A stretch of 64,000 nucleotides of DNA from Cytobacillus firmus (GCF_023612095.1 NZ_CP086235.1:3979501-4043500), one strand, 5' to 3'. Counted from the first letter of the stretch, positions 50,874 through 60,271 are shown. Numbers and translations are program-made. The notes: generated from the sequence alone by a model not told the origin.

Positions 50874-50888
50874 TGATAATTATTATCA
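50874..50888. promoter_or_regulatory. Perfect Fur box between convergent genes
   Basis: TGATAATTATTATCA is an exact 7-1-7 Fur operator. It lies at the 3' ends of both neighbouring genes, so it has no obvious promoter to control. Confidence 0.65.
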
Positions 50889-50905
50889 ATAATAAATAGC
50901 AGGGA

Positions 50906-50928
50906 GGTAACCATTTCGGTTACCCTTT
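50906..50928 (+). terminator. Terminator of the 89-residue gene
   Basis: GGTAACC and GGTTACC pair, then TTTT. Confidence 0.75.
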
Positions 50929-50932
50929 TGGC

Positions 50933-51088
50933 TTACATTTCCGGCTCAAACGTTTTACAGTCTGTTTCTTTGCTGTTGGACGCCTGCTTGCCTTTATGGC
51001 TGACAACATAAATAGCTTCTGCAGAGCACTTATTTCCCTGTTCCCAATAAGTGCAGTTATTTACTTCACAAAGAACATCTTTAGCCAT
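50933..51088 (-). CDS. DUF1540 domain-containing protein
   Basis: 51 residues, too short for most callers. ATG after AGGAGGTGAT. Four cysteines in the DUF1540 order (VLCEVNNCTYWEQGNKCSAE and DCKTF), a presumed metal-binding knot typical of small Firmicute proteins, some sporulation-linked. Function unknown. Confidence 0.85.
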   Translation of the reverse strand: MAKDVLCEVNNCTYWEQGNKCSAEAIYVVSHKGKQASNSKETDCKTFEPEM

Positions 51089-51145
51089 GTATATCACCTC
51101 CTGGCCATATTTTCTTCAAATCAGGATGGTGATATACATGGCCCT

Positions 51146-51661
51146 TTATTTATTTGAATTCCATTCTTCCTTTAAAATCGCATAATAGTATTCATCCCAC
51201 CACTCATCTCCATGTGGAATGCACTTTTTGAAAAAGCCTTCCCGCCTCATGCCGATTTTCTCCATCACACGGTAAGACGGCGGGTTCTCGGGCTGGCAGG
51301 TTGCGATAATTCTGTGCAGGCCAAGCTTTTCGAAGCCATATTTCAGAACAGCATATGCTGCTTCTGATGCATAGCCTTTATTATAAAACTTCGGATTGAA
51401 TACCCAGCCAATTTCATATGTATGATTACCAAAATACTTATGAAATCCTATATGGCCGATCAGAATATCCCCTTCTATAAAAACAGGGAAATGGTCAGCT
51501 TTCTCTATATTTTTGCGGATAAACTCTTTTGCCGCTTCTTCTGTAAATACACTTTCCGGAATGTATCTCATCACTTCCGAATTTGATGTATACTCATAAA
51601 CTGCCTGCCAGTCTTCTGATTTAAACTTACGGATTATTAGCCTCTCTGTTTTAAGCTCCAT
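51146..51661 (-). CDS. RimJ/RimL-type GNAT N-acetyltransferase
   Basis: 171 residues: ELKTERLIIRKFKSEDWQAV opening, GWVFNPKFYNKGYASEAAYA acetyl-CoA site, and HRIIATCQPENPPSYRVMEK with IGMRREGFFKKC, all standard for the Acetyltransf_3 family. It may acetylate a ribosomal protein N-terminus or a small amine. No leader or unusual signals upstream. Confidence 0.92.
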   Translation of the reverse strand: MELKTERLIIRKFKSEDWQAVYEYTSNSEVMRYIPESVFTEEAAKEFIRKNIEKADHFPVFIEGDILIGHIGFHKYFGNHTYEIGWVFNPKFYNKGYASEAAYAVLKYGFEKLGLHRIIATCQPENPPSYRVMEKIGMRREGFFKKCIPHGDEWWDEYYYAILKEEWNSNK

Positions 51662-51805
51662 TTCTTAACCCCTATTCAGCTGTTTTCATCCTATGTATGT
51701 TCGTTGATTTCAGCCGTATTTCCTTTAAAATTTACTGAGCGCACAGAAGTTTTCCCGGCACACCTTTTATTCGAAAAATACTGGTCCATTCCTGCTAATT
51801 CAGCA

Positions 51806-52807
51806 CTAGGATATTATTTTTCTGTCTTTTTCAGCTATCGGCGCAGGTTTTCCAAACAAATATCCCTGAAAAAGCTGGTATCCTCTGTCTCTAAGCCACT
51901 CAAAGTCTTCCCGGGTTTCAATCCCTTCAGCAAGCGGGACGGACCCCATCTTCATTGCCTGCTGTAAAAAAGCTTCCGCTGTTTTCTGTTTTTCTGGATC
52001 TGTTGACACGCCCTGAACATATTTCATATCCAGCTTCATATAATGCGGCTGCAGCTCGCTCAATAACTCGATGGTGCTGAACCCGGCGCCCACATCATCC
52101 AGTGCATAGCGGAATCCTTTTTCCCTATAATAAGCGAGGATCCTTTTCAAATGATCCGTATCCTCCACTTTATCTGTTTCCACTACCTCAAATACAAGCC
52201 GATTCGGATCCACACCTAAGCGGTCAGCAAGCTGTACCGTTGATTTCAGGCAGAACTCCGGCGAGTAAATGCTTGTAGGAATAAAATTGATAAATGCCTT
52301 TTTATCGATAAACGAAGCAAATCTGACCGCCGTCATCCGGCACAAGCGATCGAGCGCATACAGCCTCCCGCGCTTTCTGGCTGCACCAAATATTTCTCCA
52401 GGGAAAATCACAGACCCATCCTCCCGGTAAAATCTCGCCAGCATCTCATAGGCGAACACTTCTTCATCTCCATTGAGAATCGGCTGTGCATGACACGTAA
52501 CCAGCCCATTGGCAATCACTTCATCAATCCACTGGCTATCCAGGATCTCAGCAGCATCCGCAATGGGGCGCCACACCTCATCGGCCGATCTGAAGCTGAC
52601 ACTCTCAGCTTCCATATGGTCCCTGCAAAAATCAAGAAAATCCCGCATGCCGTCTTCCTTCAGCACAAACCGGTCTGAATCAGCTTCCACCAAAACGCCT
52701 TTTCGCTCCAAATGTTCAATCACGCTTGTAAGCATCCGGCAATTTTGTTCTCCATCTGCCTTTACCTCAAAGCGCAAATCCTGCACCATACAAGCATTAC
52801 AGCTCAT
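51806..52807 (-). CDS. EAL domain protein with variant catalytic motifs
   Basis: 333 residues from ATG 52807 (AAGGGTG site). N-terminal ~90 residues include two Cys (SCNAC) and a helical segment, then an EAL domain (about 95-330). Signature positions: EML in place of EAL (VFAYEMLARF), FEVVETD, DDVGAGFSTIE in place of DDFG, KLDMKYVQG, AEGIET, and YLFGKP. Most metal-binding residues are kept, so it may still cleave or bind cyclic di-GMP. Counterpart to the diguanylate cyclase at 1236. Confidence 0.85.
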   Translation of the reverse strand: MSCNACMVQDLRFEVKADGEQNCRMLTSVIEHLERKGVLVEADSDRFVLKEDGMRDFLDFCRDHMEAESVSFRSADEVWRPIADAAEILDSQWIDEVIANGLVTCHAQPILNGDEEVFAYEMLARFYREDGSVIFPGEIFGAARKRGRLYALDRLCRMTAVRFASFIDKKAFINFIPTSIYSPEFCLKSTVQLADRLGVDPNRLVFEVVETDKVEDTDHLKRILAYYREKGFRYALDDVGAGFSTIELLSELQPHYMKLDMKYVQGVSTDPEKQKTAEAFLQQAMKMGSVPLAEGIETREDFEWLRDRGYQLFQGYLFGKPAPIAEKDRKIIS

Positions 52808-52882
52808 CCTAAGCACACCCTTATTATGTAATAGTTCTATTTTACTATATTACCGGATTGCTTATAGGTAAAACGCATTGAA

Positions 52883-53584
52883 TCAGTTTTTAAAATAAAA
52901 AGAATGAATGATTAATGCAACATGATAGTCGTGATTGCTGTCCTCCACATTGATTACCTGAACGCCGCTAATAATATGACTCCGTTTTAATCTGCCAAGC
53001 ACTTCTGTTTCTCTAGTTAAAGTAATGGCAGACATAACCGATGAGGCAGAGGAAATATAAGAAACGTCATGAAGTCTGTATTCAATAGCTTCTTTTAATT
53101 TTGCCGAATTCTTTAAGGTGATGACTGTATGAGCTTCTCCTATTTGCGTTCCGTTCTTATAGATCCTCCATTGATCCTGTTGGCTTATCCACTTTTTACG
53201 ATACCAGCGTACATCATACAAATCCTGGTCAATGCGTACTTCAAAAGACAAATACCAATTTAAACCGAAGCTATCTCCTAAAGCATACTGCCATCTCTGA
53301 GGAAAATACCGTTTTACGTATCCTCTCATATTTCGTCCTTTAAAAAGCGGCTTTTCAATCATTAACGATTTTTGGATATGATAAAATGACCAGTCATCCT
53401 TTGATTTCGGCAGATAAGCCCGCTCCCTGTCTGCAAGTCTCTTACTAATGAAAAAAATCACGACAGATGCAGCAGGAAACAAAAAGGCAGCAGCAAACAT
53501 AGCGGGTTCGAATGCTCCAAACACCAAGTACCGCGCAAGCAAGGCTAATATAAACAAAACAAAAATAATATTTAATTGAATCAT
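52883..53584 (-). CDS. Tubby C-terminal-like membrane protein
   Basis: 233 residues from ATG 53584 (GAGGTG). Two N-terminal helices (about 1-20 and 27-48) and a cytoplasmic ~170-residue beta-rich domain whose repeats (WYLSFEVRIDQDLYDVRWYR, YKNGTQIGEAHTVITLKNSA) match the tubby/LURP-like barrel found in many bacilli. Function unknown. Confidence 0.7.
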   Translation of the reverse strand: MIQLNIIFVLFILALLARYLVFGAFEPAMFAAAFLFPAASVVIFFISKRLADRERAYLPKSKDDWSFYHIQKSLMIEKPLFKGRNMRGYVKRYFPQRWQYALGDSFGLNWYLSFEVRIDQDLYDVRWYRKKWISQQDQWRIYKNGTQIGEAHTVITLKNSAKLKEAIEYRLHDVSYISSASSVMSAITLTRETEVLGRLKRSHIISGVQVINVEDSNHDYHVALIIHSFYFKN

Positions 53585-53644
53585 TATGTTCACCTCAAAT
53601 AAAAGACTACCCCCAGCCTCAGCCGAAGATAGCCTCTTTACTAA

Positions 53645-54838
53645 TCACTCATACCGCAAAGATTCAATCGGACTCAGCCGTGAAGCTTTATTAGCAGGAA
53701 GCAGTCCGAATATAATGCCGATCGCCATTGAGAAGAATAGGGCTCCGGCCACGACCTGCCACGAAATGAGAGATGGCCAGCCTGCAAAGAATGAAATGAG
53801 AGATGCTGAACCCCAGCCCAGCAGGATTCCCAGCACTCCGCCGATTAAGGTCAAGGTCACAGATTCGATTAAAAACTGTCCCATGATTTGTCCCCTGGTC
53901 GCTCCGAGTGCTTTACGGATGCCGATTTCCCTCGTTCTTTCTGTAACAGACACGAGCATGATATTCATGACGCCAATTCCGCCGACAAACAGCGAGATGC
54001 CGGCAATACTGCCGATGATTAACGTCATGACCTTTGTAATCTGGCCGATTCCTTCTGCCATTTCTTCCATGTTGATGACCATATAAGATTCTTCTGTATT
54101 GTGCATCTTGTTAAGTAAGCTGGCAGCCTTCTTTCCAGCTGTCTGAAGCAGATCAGCGGATTCTGCCTGGAGCGTCACCTGGGTAAAGTCACTTTTGCCA
54201 TAAATGGTCTGCCATGTTTTCGTAGGCACATAGATCTCCAGAACACCGAATGAAAAGAGTCCTGTCGGCTTTTCCATAACGCCAATAATCTCAATCGGCT
54301 GGTTCCCAATCCGGATCACTTCACCAACCGGTGACTTGCCGTCAAAGAGCTCCTCCTGCATGGAAAAGCTGATAAGCCCCACTCTGCGACCGCCAAGGAA
54401 ATCGGCAGCCGTGAAGGATCGCCCCTTTTCCAGGTTCACATTGTTCAGCTCAAAATAGGCAGGACCTACTCCTGTCGTTGAAGTCTCTGCAGTCTGTTCT
54501 CCATATGAAGCCTGTGAAAACTGTGAGCTTGAAGCAACTACCCGTTTAACCTCTGAAATCTGCTCCAGTGCTTTGATATCTTCACCGTCAAAAGGAGCTT
54601 CATTAAATATGTTCGGGTTTGCCTGAATTTCCTCCTCAGAAGGCTGATAAAATAATTCCACTGTATTGCCCGGGCCTGTCAGCTGCGTCTTCAGCATCGC
54701 TTCTCCGCCCTGGCCGATGGCAACTACAATGATGACCGCCCCAACACCAATAATGATTCCAATCATGGTTAAAATCGATCTCATTTTATGCGCCTTCAAT
54801 GAGCTGAGCGCCATTTTGATATTTTCTAAAAAGCTCAT
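53645..54838 (-). CDS. yknZ: MacB-type ABC permease YknZ
   Basis: 397 residues: helix about 20-42 (HKMRSILTMIGIIIGVGAVI), a large extracytoplasmic MacB_PCD domain (about 45-260), and an FtsX domain with three helices (GGIGVMNIMLVSVTERTREI, GIRKALGATRGQIMGQFLIE). It forms the YknWXYZ complex that protects B. subtilis against the SdpC killing factor. Its start overlaps the end of yknY by 53 bases in another frame. Confidence 0.92.
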   Translation of the reverse strand: MSFLENIKMALSSLKAHKMRSILTMIGIIIGVGAVIIVVAIGQGGEAMLKTQLTGPGNTVELFYQPSEEEIQANPNIFNEAPFDGEDIKALEQISEVKRVVASSSQFSQASYGEQTAETSTTGVGPAYFELNNVNLEKGRSFTAADFLGGRRVGLISFSMQEELFDGKSPVGEVIRIGNQPIEIIGVMEKPTGLFSFGVLEIYVPTKTWQTIYGKSDFTQVTLQAESADLLQTAGKKAASLLNKMHNTEESYMVINMEEMAEGIGQITKVMTLIIGSIAGISLFVGGIGVMNIMLVSVTERTREIGIRKALGATRGQIMGQFLIESVTLTLIGGVLGILLGWGSASLISFFAGWPSLISWQVVAGALFFSMAIGIIFGLLPANKASRLSPIESLRYE

Positions 54839-55526
54839 ACAGGCGTCCCCTCCGGGAAGGTTCAGCGTTCACGATCAGCCCGTCCCTCACCATAATCGTG
54901 TGATGAGCATATTCTGCTATCTCAGGTTCATGTGTCACCATTACAATTGTTGATCCTTCATGGTTCAGCTCACTGAACAGTTCCATAATGGAGGCACTTG
55001 TTTTCGTATCTAGTGCACCTGTCGGTTCATCCGCCAAGATGATTTTCGGCTCATTCACAATCGCCCGGGCGATGGCAACCCGCTGCTTCTGCCCTCCTGA
55101 TAAGGCATTCGGCAGATGCCCCATCCGATCGGCCAGGCCCACTTTAACCAGCGCTGCTTCCGCCCGTTCCAATCGTTCCTTTTTGGCAAGGCCGCTGTAA
55201 ATCATCGGCAGCTCCACATTTTGAATAGCCGTCAGCCTCGGAAGCAGATGAAACTGCTGAAACACAAACCCGATCGACTGATTTCTGACCTTGGCCAGCT
55301 CTGCTTCCGAGTAATGGGATATATTCTCTCCATCCAGTTCATATATTCCTTCTGTCGGCAGATCGAGGCATCCAATAATATTCATAAGTGTGGATTTGCC
55401 CGACCCGGATGGTCCCATAATGGCTACAGAATCACCTTGCTCAATGCTTAGGTTAATTCCTTTTAATACTTCAATGCTTTCTTTTCCCGCCTGATAGGAC
55501 TTGGTTATGCCTCTTAAGCTGATCAT
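54786..55526 (-). CDS. yknY: MacB-type ABC ATPase YknY
   Basis: 246 residues: Walker A GPSGSGKSTLMNI, Q-loop VFQQFHLLPRLTAIQNVELP, signature ALSGGQKQRVAIA, Walker B ILADEPTGALD, H-loop VMVTHEPEIA, the LolD/MacB pattern. The C-terminal ~20 residues (GRLYELFRKYQNGAQLIEGA) run past the usual end and overlap yknZ. Overlaps yknX by 4 bases. Confidence 0.93.
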   Translation of the reverse strand: MISLRGITKSYQAGKESIEVLKGINLSIEQGDSVAIMGPSGSGKSTLMNIIGCLDLPTEGIYELDGENISHYSEAELAKVRNQSIGFVFQQFHLLPRLTAIQNVELPMIYSGLAKKERLERAEAALVKVGLADRMGHLPNALSGGQKQRVAIARAIVNEPKIILADEPTGALDTKTSASIMELFSELNHEGSTIVMVTHEPEIAEYAHHTIMVRDGLIVNAEPSRRGRLYELFRKYQNGAQLIEGA

Positions 55527-56641
55527 TCCGCATCCACTTCCACGCCGTCCTTCAGCTGATCTGATGGATTCGTAATGATTAGATCCTTCTCTTCAAGTCC
55601 GCCTGTTATCTCGATTTTATCTCCGGAAGCAACACCAGTTTCCACTTCCTGTTTGTAGCTTTTCTGATCCCTGACCACGAATACATATACACTGCTGTCT
55701 CCCGTTATCACTGCGTTTGCAGGAACAGTGAGTGCCTTCTTTTTATCCGTCTCGATTTCCATTATGAGCTGAAAACCTGGTTTCAAGGACATCTCCTTCA
55801 CCGAAGTCTCCACCCGATACTGCGGCGCACTATTTTCGGCAGGGTTTATTGCCTGATTCTCTTCAGGCATGTCAGCCACTTCGCTGACTTCACCCTTCCA
55901 TTCCTCTCCAGGAACTGCATCGGAACGGAGGGTCACTTTCTGCCCCTCTTTGACCTTCAATGAATCGAATTCTGAAAGAAGACCCGATGCTAAAGTTGCT
56001 CTCAGATCTCCAATATAAATGACTGGCTTTCCTGCTGATGATGGGTCGGATGACGCTGCTTTATTAACCTGGAGCACCACACCATCCATCGTACTCTTAA
56101 CCTCTAATTCTTCCAGGCGCTTTTCAATATCCTTCTTCTGCAGAAGCACCTGGCTTAATTCCAGATTCGCCAATCTCTTTTCCAGCTTTAGCTGATCTCT
56201 TTCAGGCTGTATCTGTTTTTCAGCTTCTTTTTTTCCAGCCTGTTTGCGCAGTTCCTTTTCCTTTTCACCCAGCTCACCTTCCTGTTTTTCCAGCTGATTG
56301 ATTTTTAGATAACTTGATTCAGCCTGGAGTTTAACCTTTTCCAGTTCAAGGGCTAAAGTCTGCTCATCATACCTGGCCAGAACCTCTCCTTTTTTGACTG
56401 AATCCCCCACATCCACAAGAAATTCCTTTATTTCGCCTTTTTCGGGAGAAGCATATATCTTCTGTTCATTCACCAGCTTCACAGTTCCGGGTATCATTAT
56501 CTGTTCTGTTATTTCTTCCTGCACCGGATGGGCGGTATTTACTTCAGGTCCTTTCGCGAATGCCTGCCTGTAGATGCTCACTCCAGCCATCAGTAAAACC
56601 AAAGCCGTCACTCCGATGGCAATCCAAACCTTCTTCTTCAT
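55523..56641 (-). CDS. yknX: HlyD/RND-type membrane fusion protein YknX
   Basis: 372 residues: signal anchor (AIGVTALVLLMAGVSIY), barrel-sandwich hybrid halves flanking a long coiled coil (about 100-170; rich in Glu/Lys/Leu), then lipoyl-like VKSTMDGVVLQVNKAASSDP and a beta-barrel. Bridges the YknYZ transporter to its substrate. Starts 1 base after yknW ends. Confidence 0.93.
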   Translation of the reverse strand: MKKKVWIAIGVTALVLLMAGVSIYRQAFAKGPEVNTAHPVQEEITEQIMIPGTVKLVNEQKIYASPEKGEIKEFLVDVGDSVKKGEVLARYDEQTLALELEKVKLQAESSYLKINQLEKQEGELGEKEKELRKQAGKKEAEKQIQPERDQLKLEKRLANLELSQVLLQKKDIEKRLEELEVKSTMDGVVLQVNKAASSDPSSAGKPVIYIGDLRATLASGLLSEFDSLKVKEGQKVTLRSDAVPGEEWKGEVSEVADMPEENQAINPAENSAPQYRVETSVKEMSLKPGFQLIMEIETDKKKALTVPANAVITGDSSVYVFVVRDQKSYKQEVETGVASGDKIEITGGLEEKDLIITNPSDQLKDGVEVDAE

Positions 56642-57307
56642 TTAAACACCAGTCATTCCTGAGAGCGTAGTGCTGAGTAAGGTAAATAGAATGCCAATAA
56701 TGAAGAACCCAATCGCAATTCCCCAAGCCCAGCCTTTTGATAATCCTGCCACCCGATGAAGTCCTATCGCCGTGATAACGGTCTGCCAAATGCTGAATAA
56801 TTCAAAAGAACCTAAGACTCCTGGCTTCTCGCTATTTATCAGACCTGCTAAGCTGGTAATAAAAATATCCGGATTTCCGCCGATTGCAGCTCTCAATGCC
56901 ATGTTAAGGATAAGTCCCAAACCGCCAATCACAATAATATAGACATTCATAGAGAATAGCTGTTTAAACGTCGCATCAGATCCAGCAATCTTTGTGAAAA
57001 TCATATAGATAGCACTGGAAATCAGCGCCACAAATACCGGAGTGAAAATACCTGTAATTGCAACTCCGGCTCTGGCAAACATCATCACCATTTCGGCTTC
57101 TGCACCACTCATCCCTTCGAGGTCCAGATATGAAGCATCCATCGACATTGCCAATAAAACAGTGCCGATTGCATAAATAATACTCACCAATATGAGCGGC
57201 ACCCAAATCTTCGGATTCTGGCGGATCCGGTCAAACTGCTCCCCCGGACTCCATATCATCCCTAGTAAACTAGGCTTTTCACTGCTCGTTTTTACTACCT
57301 CTTCCAT
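56642..57307 (-). CDS. yknW: Yip1 family membrane protein YknW
   Basis: 221 residues from ATG 57307 (AGGAGTG). Five helices in a Yip1 domain (SPGEQFDRIRQNPKIWVPLI, LSTTLSGM at the end). In B. subtilis YknW is needed for assembly of YknXYZ. First gene of the operon, headed by a SigW promoter, as in B. subtilis. Confidence 0.92.
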   Translation of the reverse strand: MEEVVKTSSEKPSLLGMIWSPGEQFDRIRQNPKIWVPLILVSIIYAIGTVLLAMSMDASYLDLEGMSGAEAEMVMMFARAGVAITGIFTPVFVALISSAIYMIFTKIAGSDATFKQLFSMNVYIIVIGGLGLILNMALRAAIGGNPDIFITSLAGLINSEKPGVLGSFELFSIWQTVITAIGLHRVAGLSKGWAWGIAIGFFIIGILFTLLSTTLSGMTGV

Positions 57308-57350
57308 ATAGAACACTCCTATTCTAGTTAAAAATAATTCCTCTATGCAT

Positions 57351-57376
57351 TACGGAATCATATAGAAAAGGTTTCA
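57351..57376 (-). promoter_or_regulatory. ECF (SigW) promoter of yknWXYZ
   Basis: Minus-strand TGAAAC, 16 bases, CGTA. Position and sequence agree with the known SigW control of this operon. Confidence 0.85.
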
Positions 57377-57423
57377 AAAATTTACATTTTCATCCTAATA
57401 ATATGGGGCGGTTCTCATGTTCT

Positions 57424-58757
57424 TCATTGTAAAAGCTTATTCGCACCTGGCCGGGAAGGATCAAAAACTCGTTCAACATCAAAAAAATCTTTTAATACCT
57501 CACTTTGTCCAGTTAACGCTGCACGCATACGGATCCCGTCTAAATTTATGCGTGCTTGCCTGAAGTAATCCGGTCCTATTTGAGACCAAGAAGTGCTTGA
57601 TGCATCAACATTGGCATAATAAGCAAAACCCATGCTTTTCAATAAATCATATTTTGCACCTGAATACCGGTGCCAGTCCCCAATATCGCTGCCAAACGCG
57701 AAAATAATGGTGTTTACAGGTCCTGTAATCGGTTCAACCTCTCGCTTCCATTTAAGCAGATCTCTTTCTAAATGTTCTATAGATACCTTCCCTGCATCAA
57801 GGTGTCCCCACGTATGTGAAGCAAACGTCCACCCCTTCTGCTTCATTACATTTGCTACTTTTTTCGCCTGCTGCTGATCTTTTTTAATGTTTGGATTAGG
57901 TTTTTCACTATTCGGGCCATAGGAGCTCTCCGAAGTGCGATATCCCAATACCCCGTTATATCCGGTTAATGCAATAATTCCTTTTGATCCCTTATAGGAA
58001 AAATCCGGGTGCTGCTCAACAAAGTCATCCACGATGGGAACCAGGTCATACGATCCATGAATGGCTTCTCCTTTGTCATTTAGATAAGTATTTGTGATAT
58101 TTCCATTAGCATCAATCGTTAAATTTTTGGGGAATCCGTCTCCCATCATATACTCATAATAACTGACATCATCCTGGGACAGCACCAATGGTTTTTTATC
58201 AGGAGGCAATAAAATATCCTGATAAACCATTTCCCCTCTGAATTGGTTTTTGCAATATCCTCAAGATTTACAAGGATATATCCTCTTTTGTATAATTCGT
58301 TTAAGATTTTTTTACATTCATCAATAGTTACCATGTAATCCTGATAGCCTTGAGTCATACTGTCACCATCAAATGCCTTAGAAGCATCTGCAATCAATGA
58401 GTGGAAAAATAAATGAGGAATCTTGCTGTTATCATGCCATTTGACGAGATGATTTCTTTGTTTTTCATAATCATCTAAAGCTCTCTGTATGTCTTTATCA
58501 CCAGAAATACCTGCTTGCTTTAATAATGTAATAGCTTTTTCGTAATCGTATTGTTGGGATGAAACCTTAGCCTCGGCTAACAGCTTTTCTTTCTCTTCCC
58601 TGGTCTTGCTGGGGATGGCCCTTTTTTCAAGGCCGCTTTCCTGACTGGAGTGATAGGTTACCAACGCGGCTGTGTCTGCTGATAATTTTAAGCCCTGACA
58701 GCCTGCCATAATAAAGAGACTGAGCATAGCCCCTATCAAAGCAAAATTCTTTCTCAT
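57424..58757 (-). pseudogene. Polysaccharide deacetylase lipoprotein, frameshifted
   Basis: Two frames make one 444-residue protein. The first (from 58757) gives a lipobox (IMAGC) and a helical N-terminal region ending VNLEDIAKTNSEG; the second continues GEMVYQDILLPPDKKPLVLS with the deacetylase fold (QDD variant of the first metal motif; SHTWGH as motif 2). The slip is in GAGGGGAAATGG at about 58226-58237: one more G restores EGEMVYQDIL. If real, it truncates the lipoprotein; if a sequencing error, the gene is intact. Confidence 0.8.
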
Positions 58758-58830
58758 TTTAAGGCACTCCTTTGTGATTGATAAGTGTATTTTCTTCGTA
58801 TAAGAGGGTGCCGCTAAGTTTGTGGAGTTA

Positions 58831-58870
58831 AAAAAACCCTCTCGTTTATTAGACGAGAGACCTTCTTTTT
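58831..58870. terminator. Hairpin terminator
   Basis: CTCTCGT and ACGAGAG pair around TTTATTAG, flanked by A-rich and T-rich runs. It lies upstream of the deacetylase and downstream of the serine hydrolase. Confidence 0.6.
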
Positions 58871-58960
58871 TGTTTCTGTATTTATAAAACCAGGAAATTT
58901 CTCCCCTAATATCATACCTGCACAGCTATTGAACGAATTCTCTTTTCATACTTCCTATGT

Positions 58961-58996
58961 AAAAAAACATTCGCTATTAACAACGAATGCTTTTTC
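58961..58996 (-). terminator. Terminator of the class-A beta-lactamase-like gene
   Basis: AAGCATTCG and CGAATG(T)TT close a loop of about 10 bases; TTTTT follows on the minus strand. Confidence 0.78.
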
Positions 58997-59003
58997 TAAG
59001 ATT

Positions 59004-60107
59004 TTAATTCAGCTTCTCCCTTACAGAGTTGCGGAATTTGCTATTTGTCAGAAATTCCAGCTGGAAACTGTTCATATTCCTTGAAAGTACCTTAAATTCA
59101 GCATTATTTAAATCATTTGCAAAAAATGCCATCTCGGTGCGGTTGCCCTCTTTATCAGTTGCATACATGCTGATAGTGAAAACAAAGGCTGTTGATCCGC
59201 CCTTTTGCCCTGCATGCCGAAGCCATTCCCGATTGCTGGGATTTTTCATCAGCTGCTCCAAAACCGGGTCCAAATAAGAATGGACTTCTTTTGAAAGGGA
59301 GTTTTTACTGTTCAATTGCCTCATAAGATCTGCATAATCGCCAGCTGAAGCCCGCGGAAGCCTGTCGGACCAGATTCTTTGAAAGTCCATATCAAGAACC
59401 TTTACTGCTTTCGCCTTCTCCCTCTCATTAGGAGGCTGGCTTTCCCATTTTTGATGGATCTCTATAGCCCTAGTTCGATACTCCTCCAAAGTCATGCCCT
59501 TCAATTCATTAAGTGCCTCTTCTTTTGTGAATCCCTCCTCCTCCATCAGCTCCATCGGGATATAAAGGGCACTGACAATCGGATACATCTTTTCATGACT
59601 GGGAAGCTTAAGTTCGTCTGCAAGTTCATTTACATTTTCAATTCCCAGGACATTCAGCAGGAAATCTGTATTTGCATTCGAGCTATACGCAATCATTCCA
59701 TTTGCCACTTCGCTTAGTGGGACACTCTCCGCCTCTTCTGAAAGACTATCAATCCAAGCCTGATGCGCTCCGCCATCTGTTTTAGGAACATAGTATGTTT
59801 CCAGGGTCTTTAAATCGACTTTTTCTTTGGGGTCTATTTTTCCTGACTCTGCCTGGCGTGCATATTCAATGGCCACAATAATTTTAACTGTGCTGGCTAA
59901 AGGAAGCGGAACATCCTCATTGATATTGACCCAGTCTTCATCATTATGCCGAATAACCAAAGCCATATTCTCTGTGTTCTTGTGTTCCTGAACATATCCG
60001 ATAATCGACTCAGGATCACCGCTGCTTTTCCCCTTTAGATACACAAATATGGCCAAAGCTGCTGCCAGAATAAGAACGATTATGACGATTATCCTAAACA
60101 TCTTCAA
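59004..60107 (-). CDS. Class A beta-lactamase-like serine hydrolase
   Basis: 367 residues from TTG 60107 (GGGAG, 9 bases): a membrane anchor (RIIVIIVLILAAALAIFVYL) and a serine beta-lactamase fold with SxxK in PLASTVKIIVAIEYARQ, SxN in YSSNANTDFLL, and KGG (QKGGSTAFVFTI) in place of KTG. A long insert (about 190-270) distinguishes it from true class A enzymes, so a DD-peptidase-like or esterase role is possible. Headed by an exact ECF promoter, so part of the envelope-stress response. Confidence 0.85.
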   Translation of the reverse strand: MKMFRIIVIIVLILAAALAIFVYLKGKSSGDPESIIGYVQEHKNTENMALVIRHNDEDWVNINEDVPLPLASTVKIIVAIEYARQAESGKIDPKEKVDLKTLETYYVPKTDGGAHQAWIDSLSEEAESVPLSEVANGMIAYSSNANTDFLLNVLGIENVNELADELKLPSHEKMYPIVSALYIPMELMEEEGFTKEEALNELKGMTLEEYRTRAIEIHQKWESQPPNEREKAKAVKVLDMDFQRIWSDRLPRASAGDYADLMRQLNSKNSLSKEVHSYLDPVLEQLMKNPSNREWLRHAGQKGGSTAFVFTISMYATDKEGNRTEMAFFANDLNNAEFKVLSRNMNSFQLEFLTNSKFRNSVREKLN

Positions 60108-60143
60108 AAAAGAAACACTCCCTGATTACGCTTTACTTTTAAA

Positions 60144-60169
60144 TACGATAAGCAATCATGAAAGTTTCA
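60144..60169 (-). promoter_or_regulatory. ECF (SigW-type) promoter of the serine hydrolase
   Basis: Minus-strand TGAAAC, then TTTCATGATTGCTTAT (16 bases), then CGTAT. One of four such promoters in the window. Confidence 0.8.
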
Positions 60170-60249
60170 TTATTTTGGAAAAAACAAATGAATTTTTAAT
60201 TCCGGCTCTTAAACACAGATTTTGCTTGTAGATTGGGATCTATAGCAAA

Positions 60250-60271
60250 TTCAATCAAACGTTTGATTGAA
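60250..60271. promoter_or_regulatory. 22-bp perfect palindrome
   Basis: T/TCAATCAAAC/GTTTGATTGA/A. Symmetry and length are typical of TetR-family operators. It lies in the divergent interval between the serine hydrolase and the 43-residue gene, with no TetR gene in the window. Confidence 0.6.

Noticed and set aside
53586..54086. Plus-strand 166-codon open frame
   Set aside because: Antisense to yknZ, which has clear MacB and FtsX motifs.
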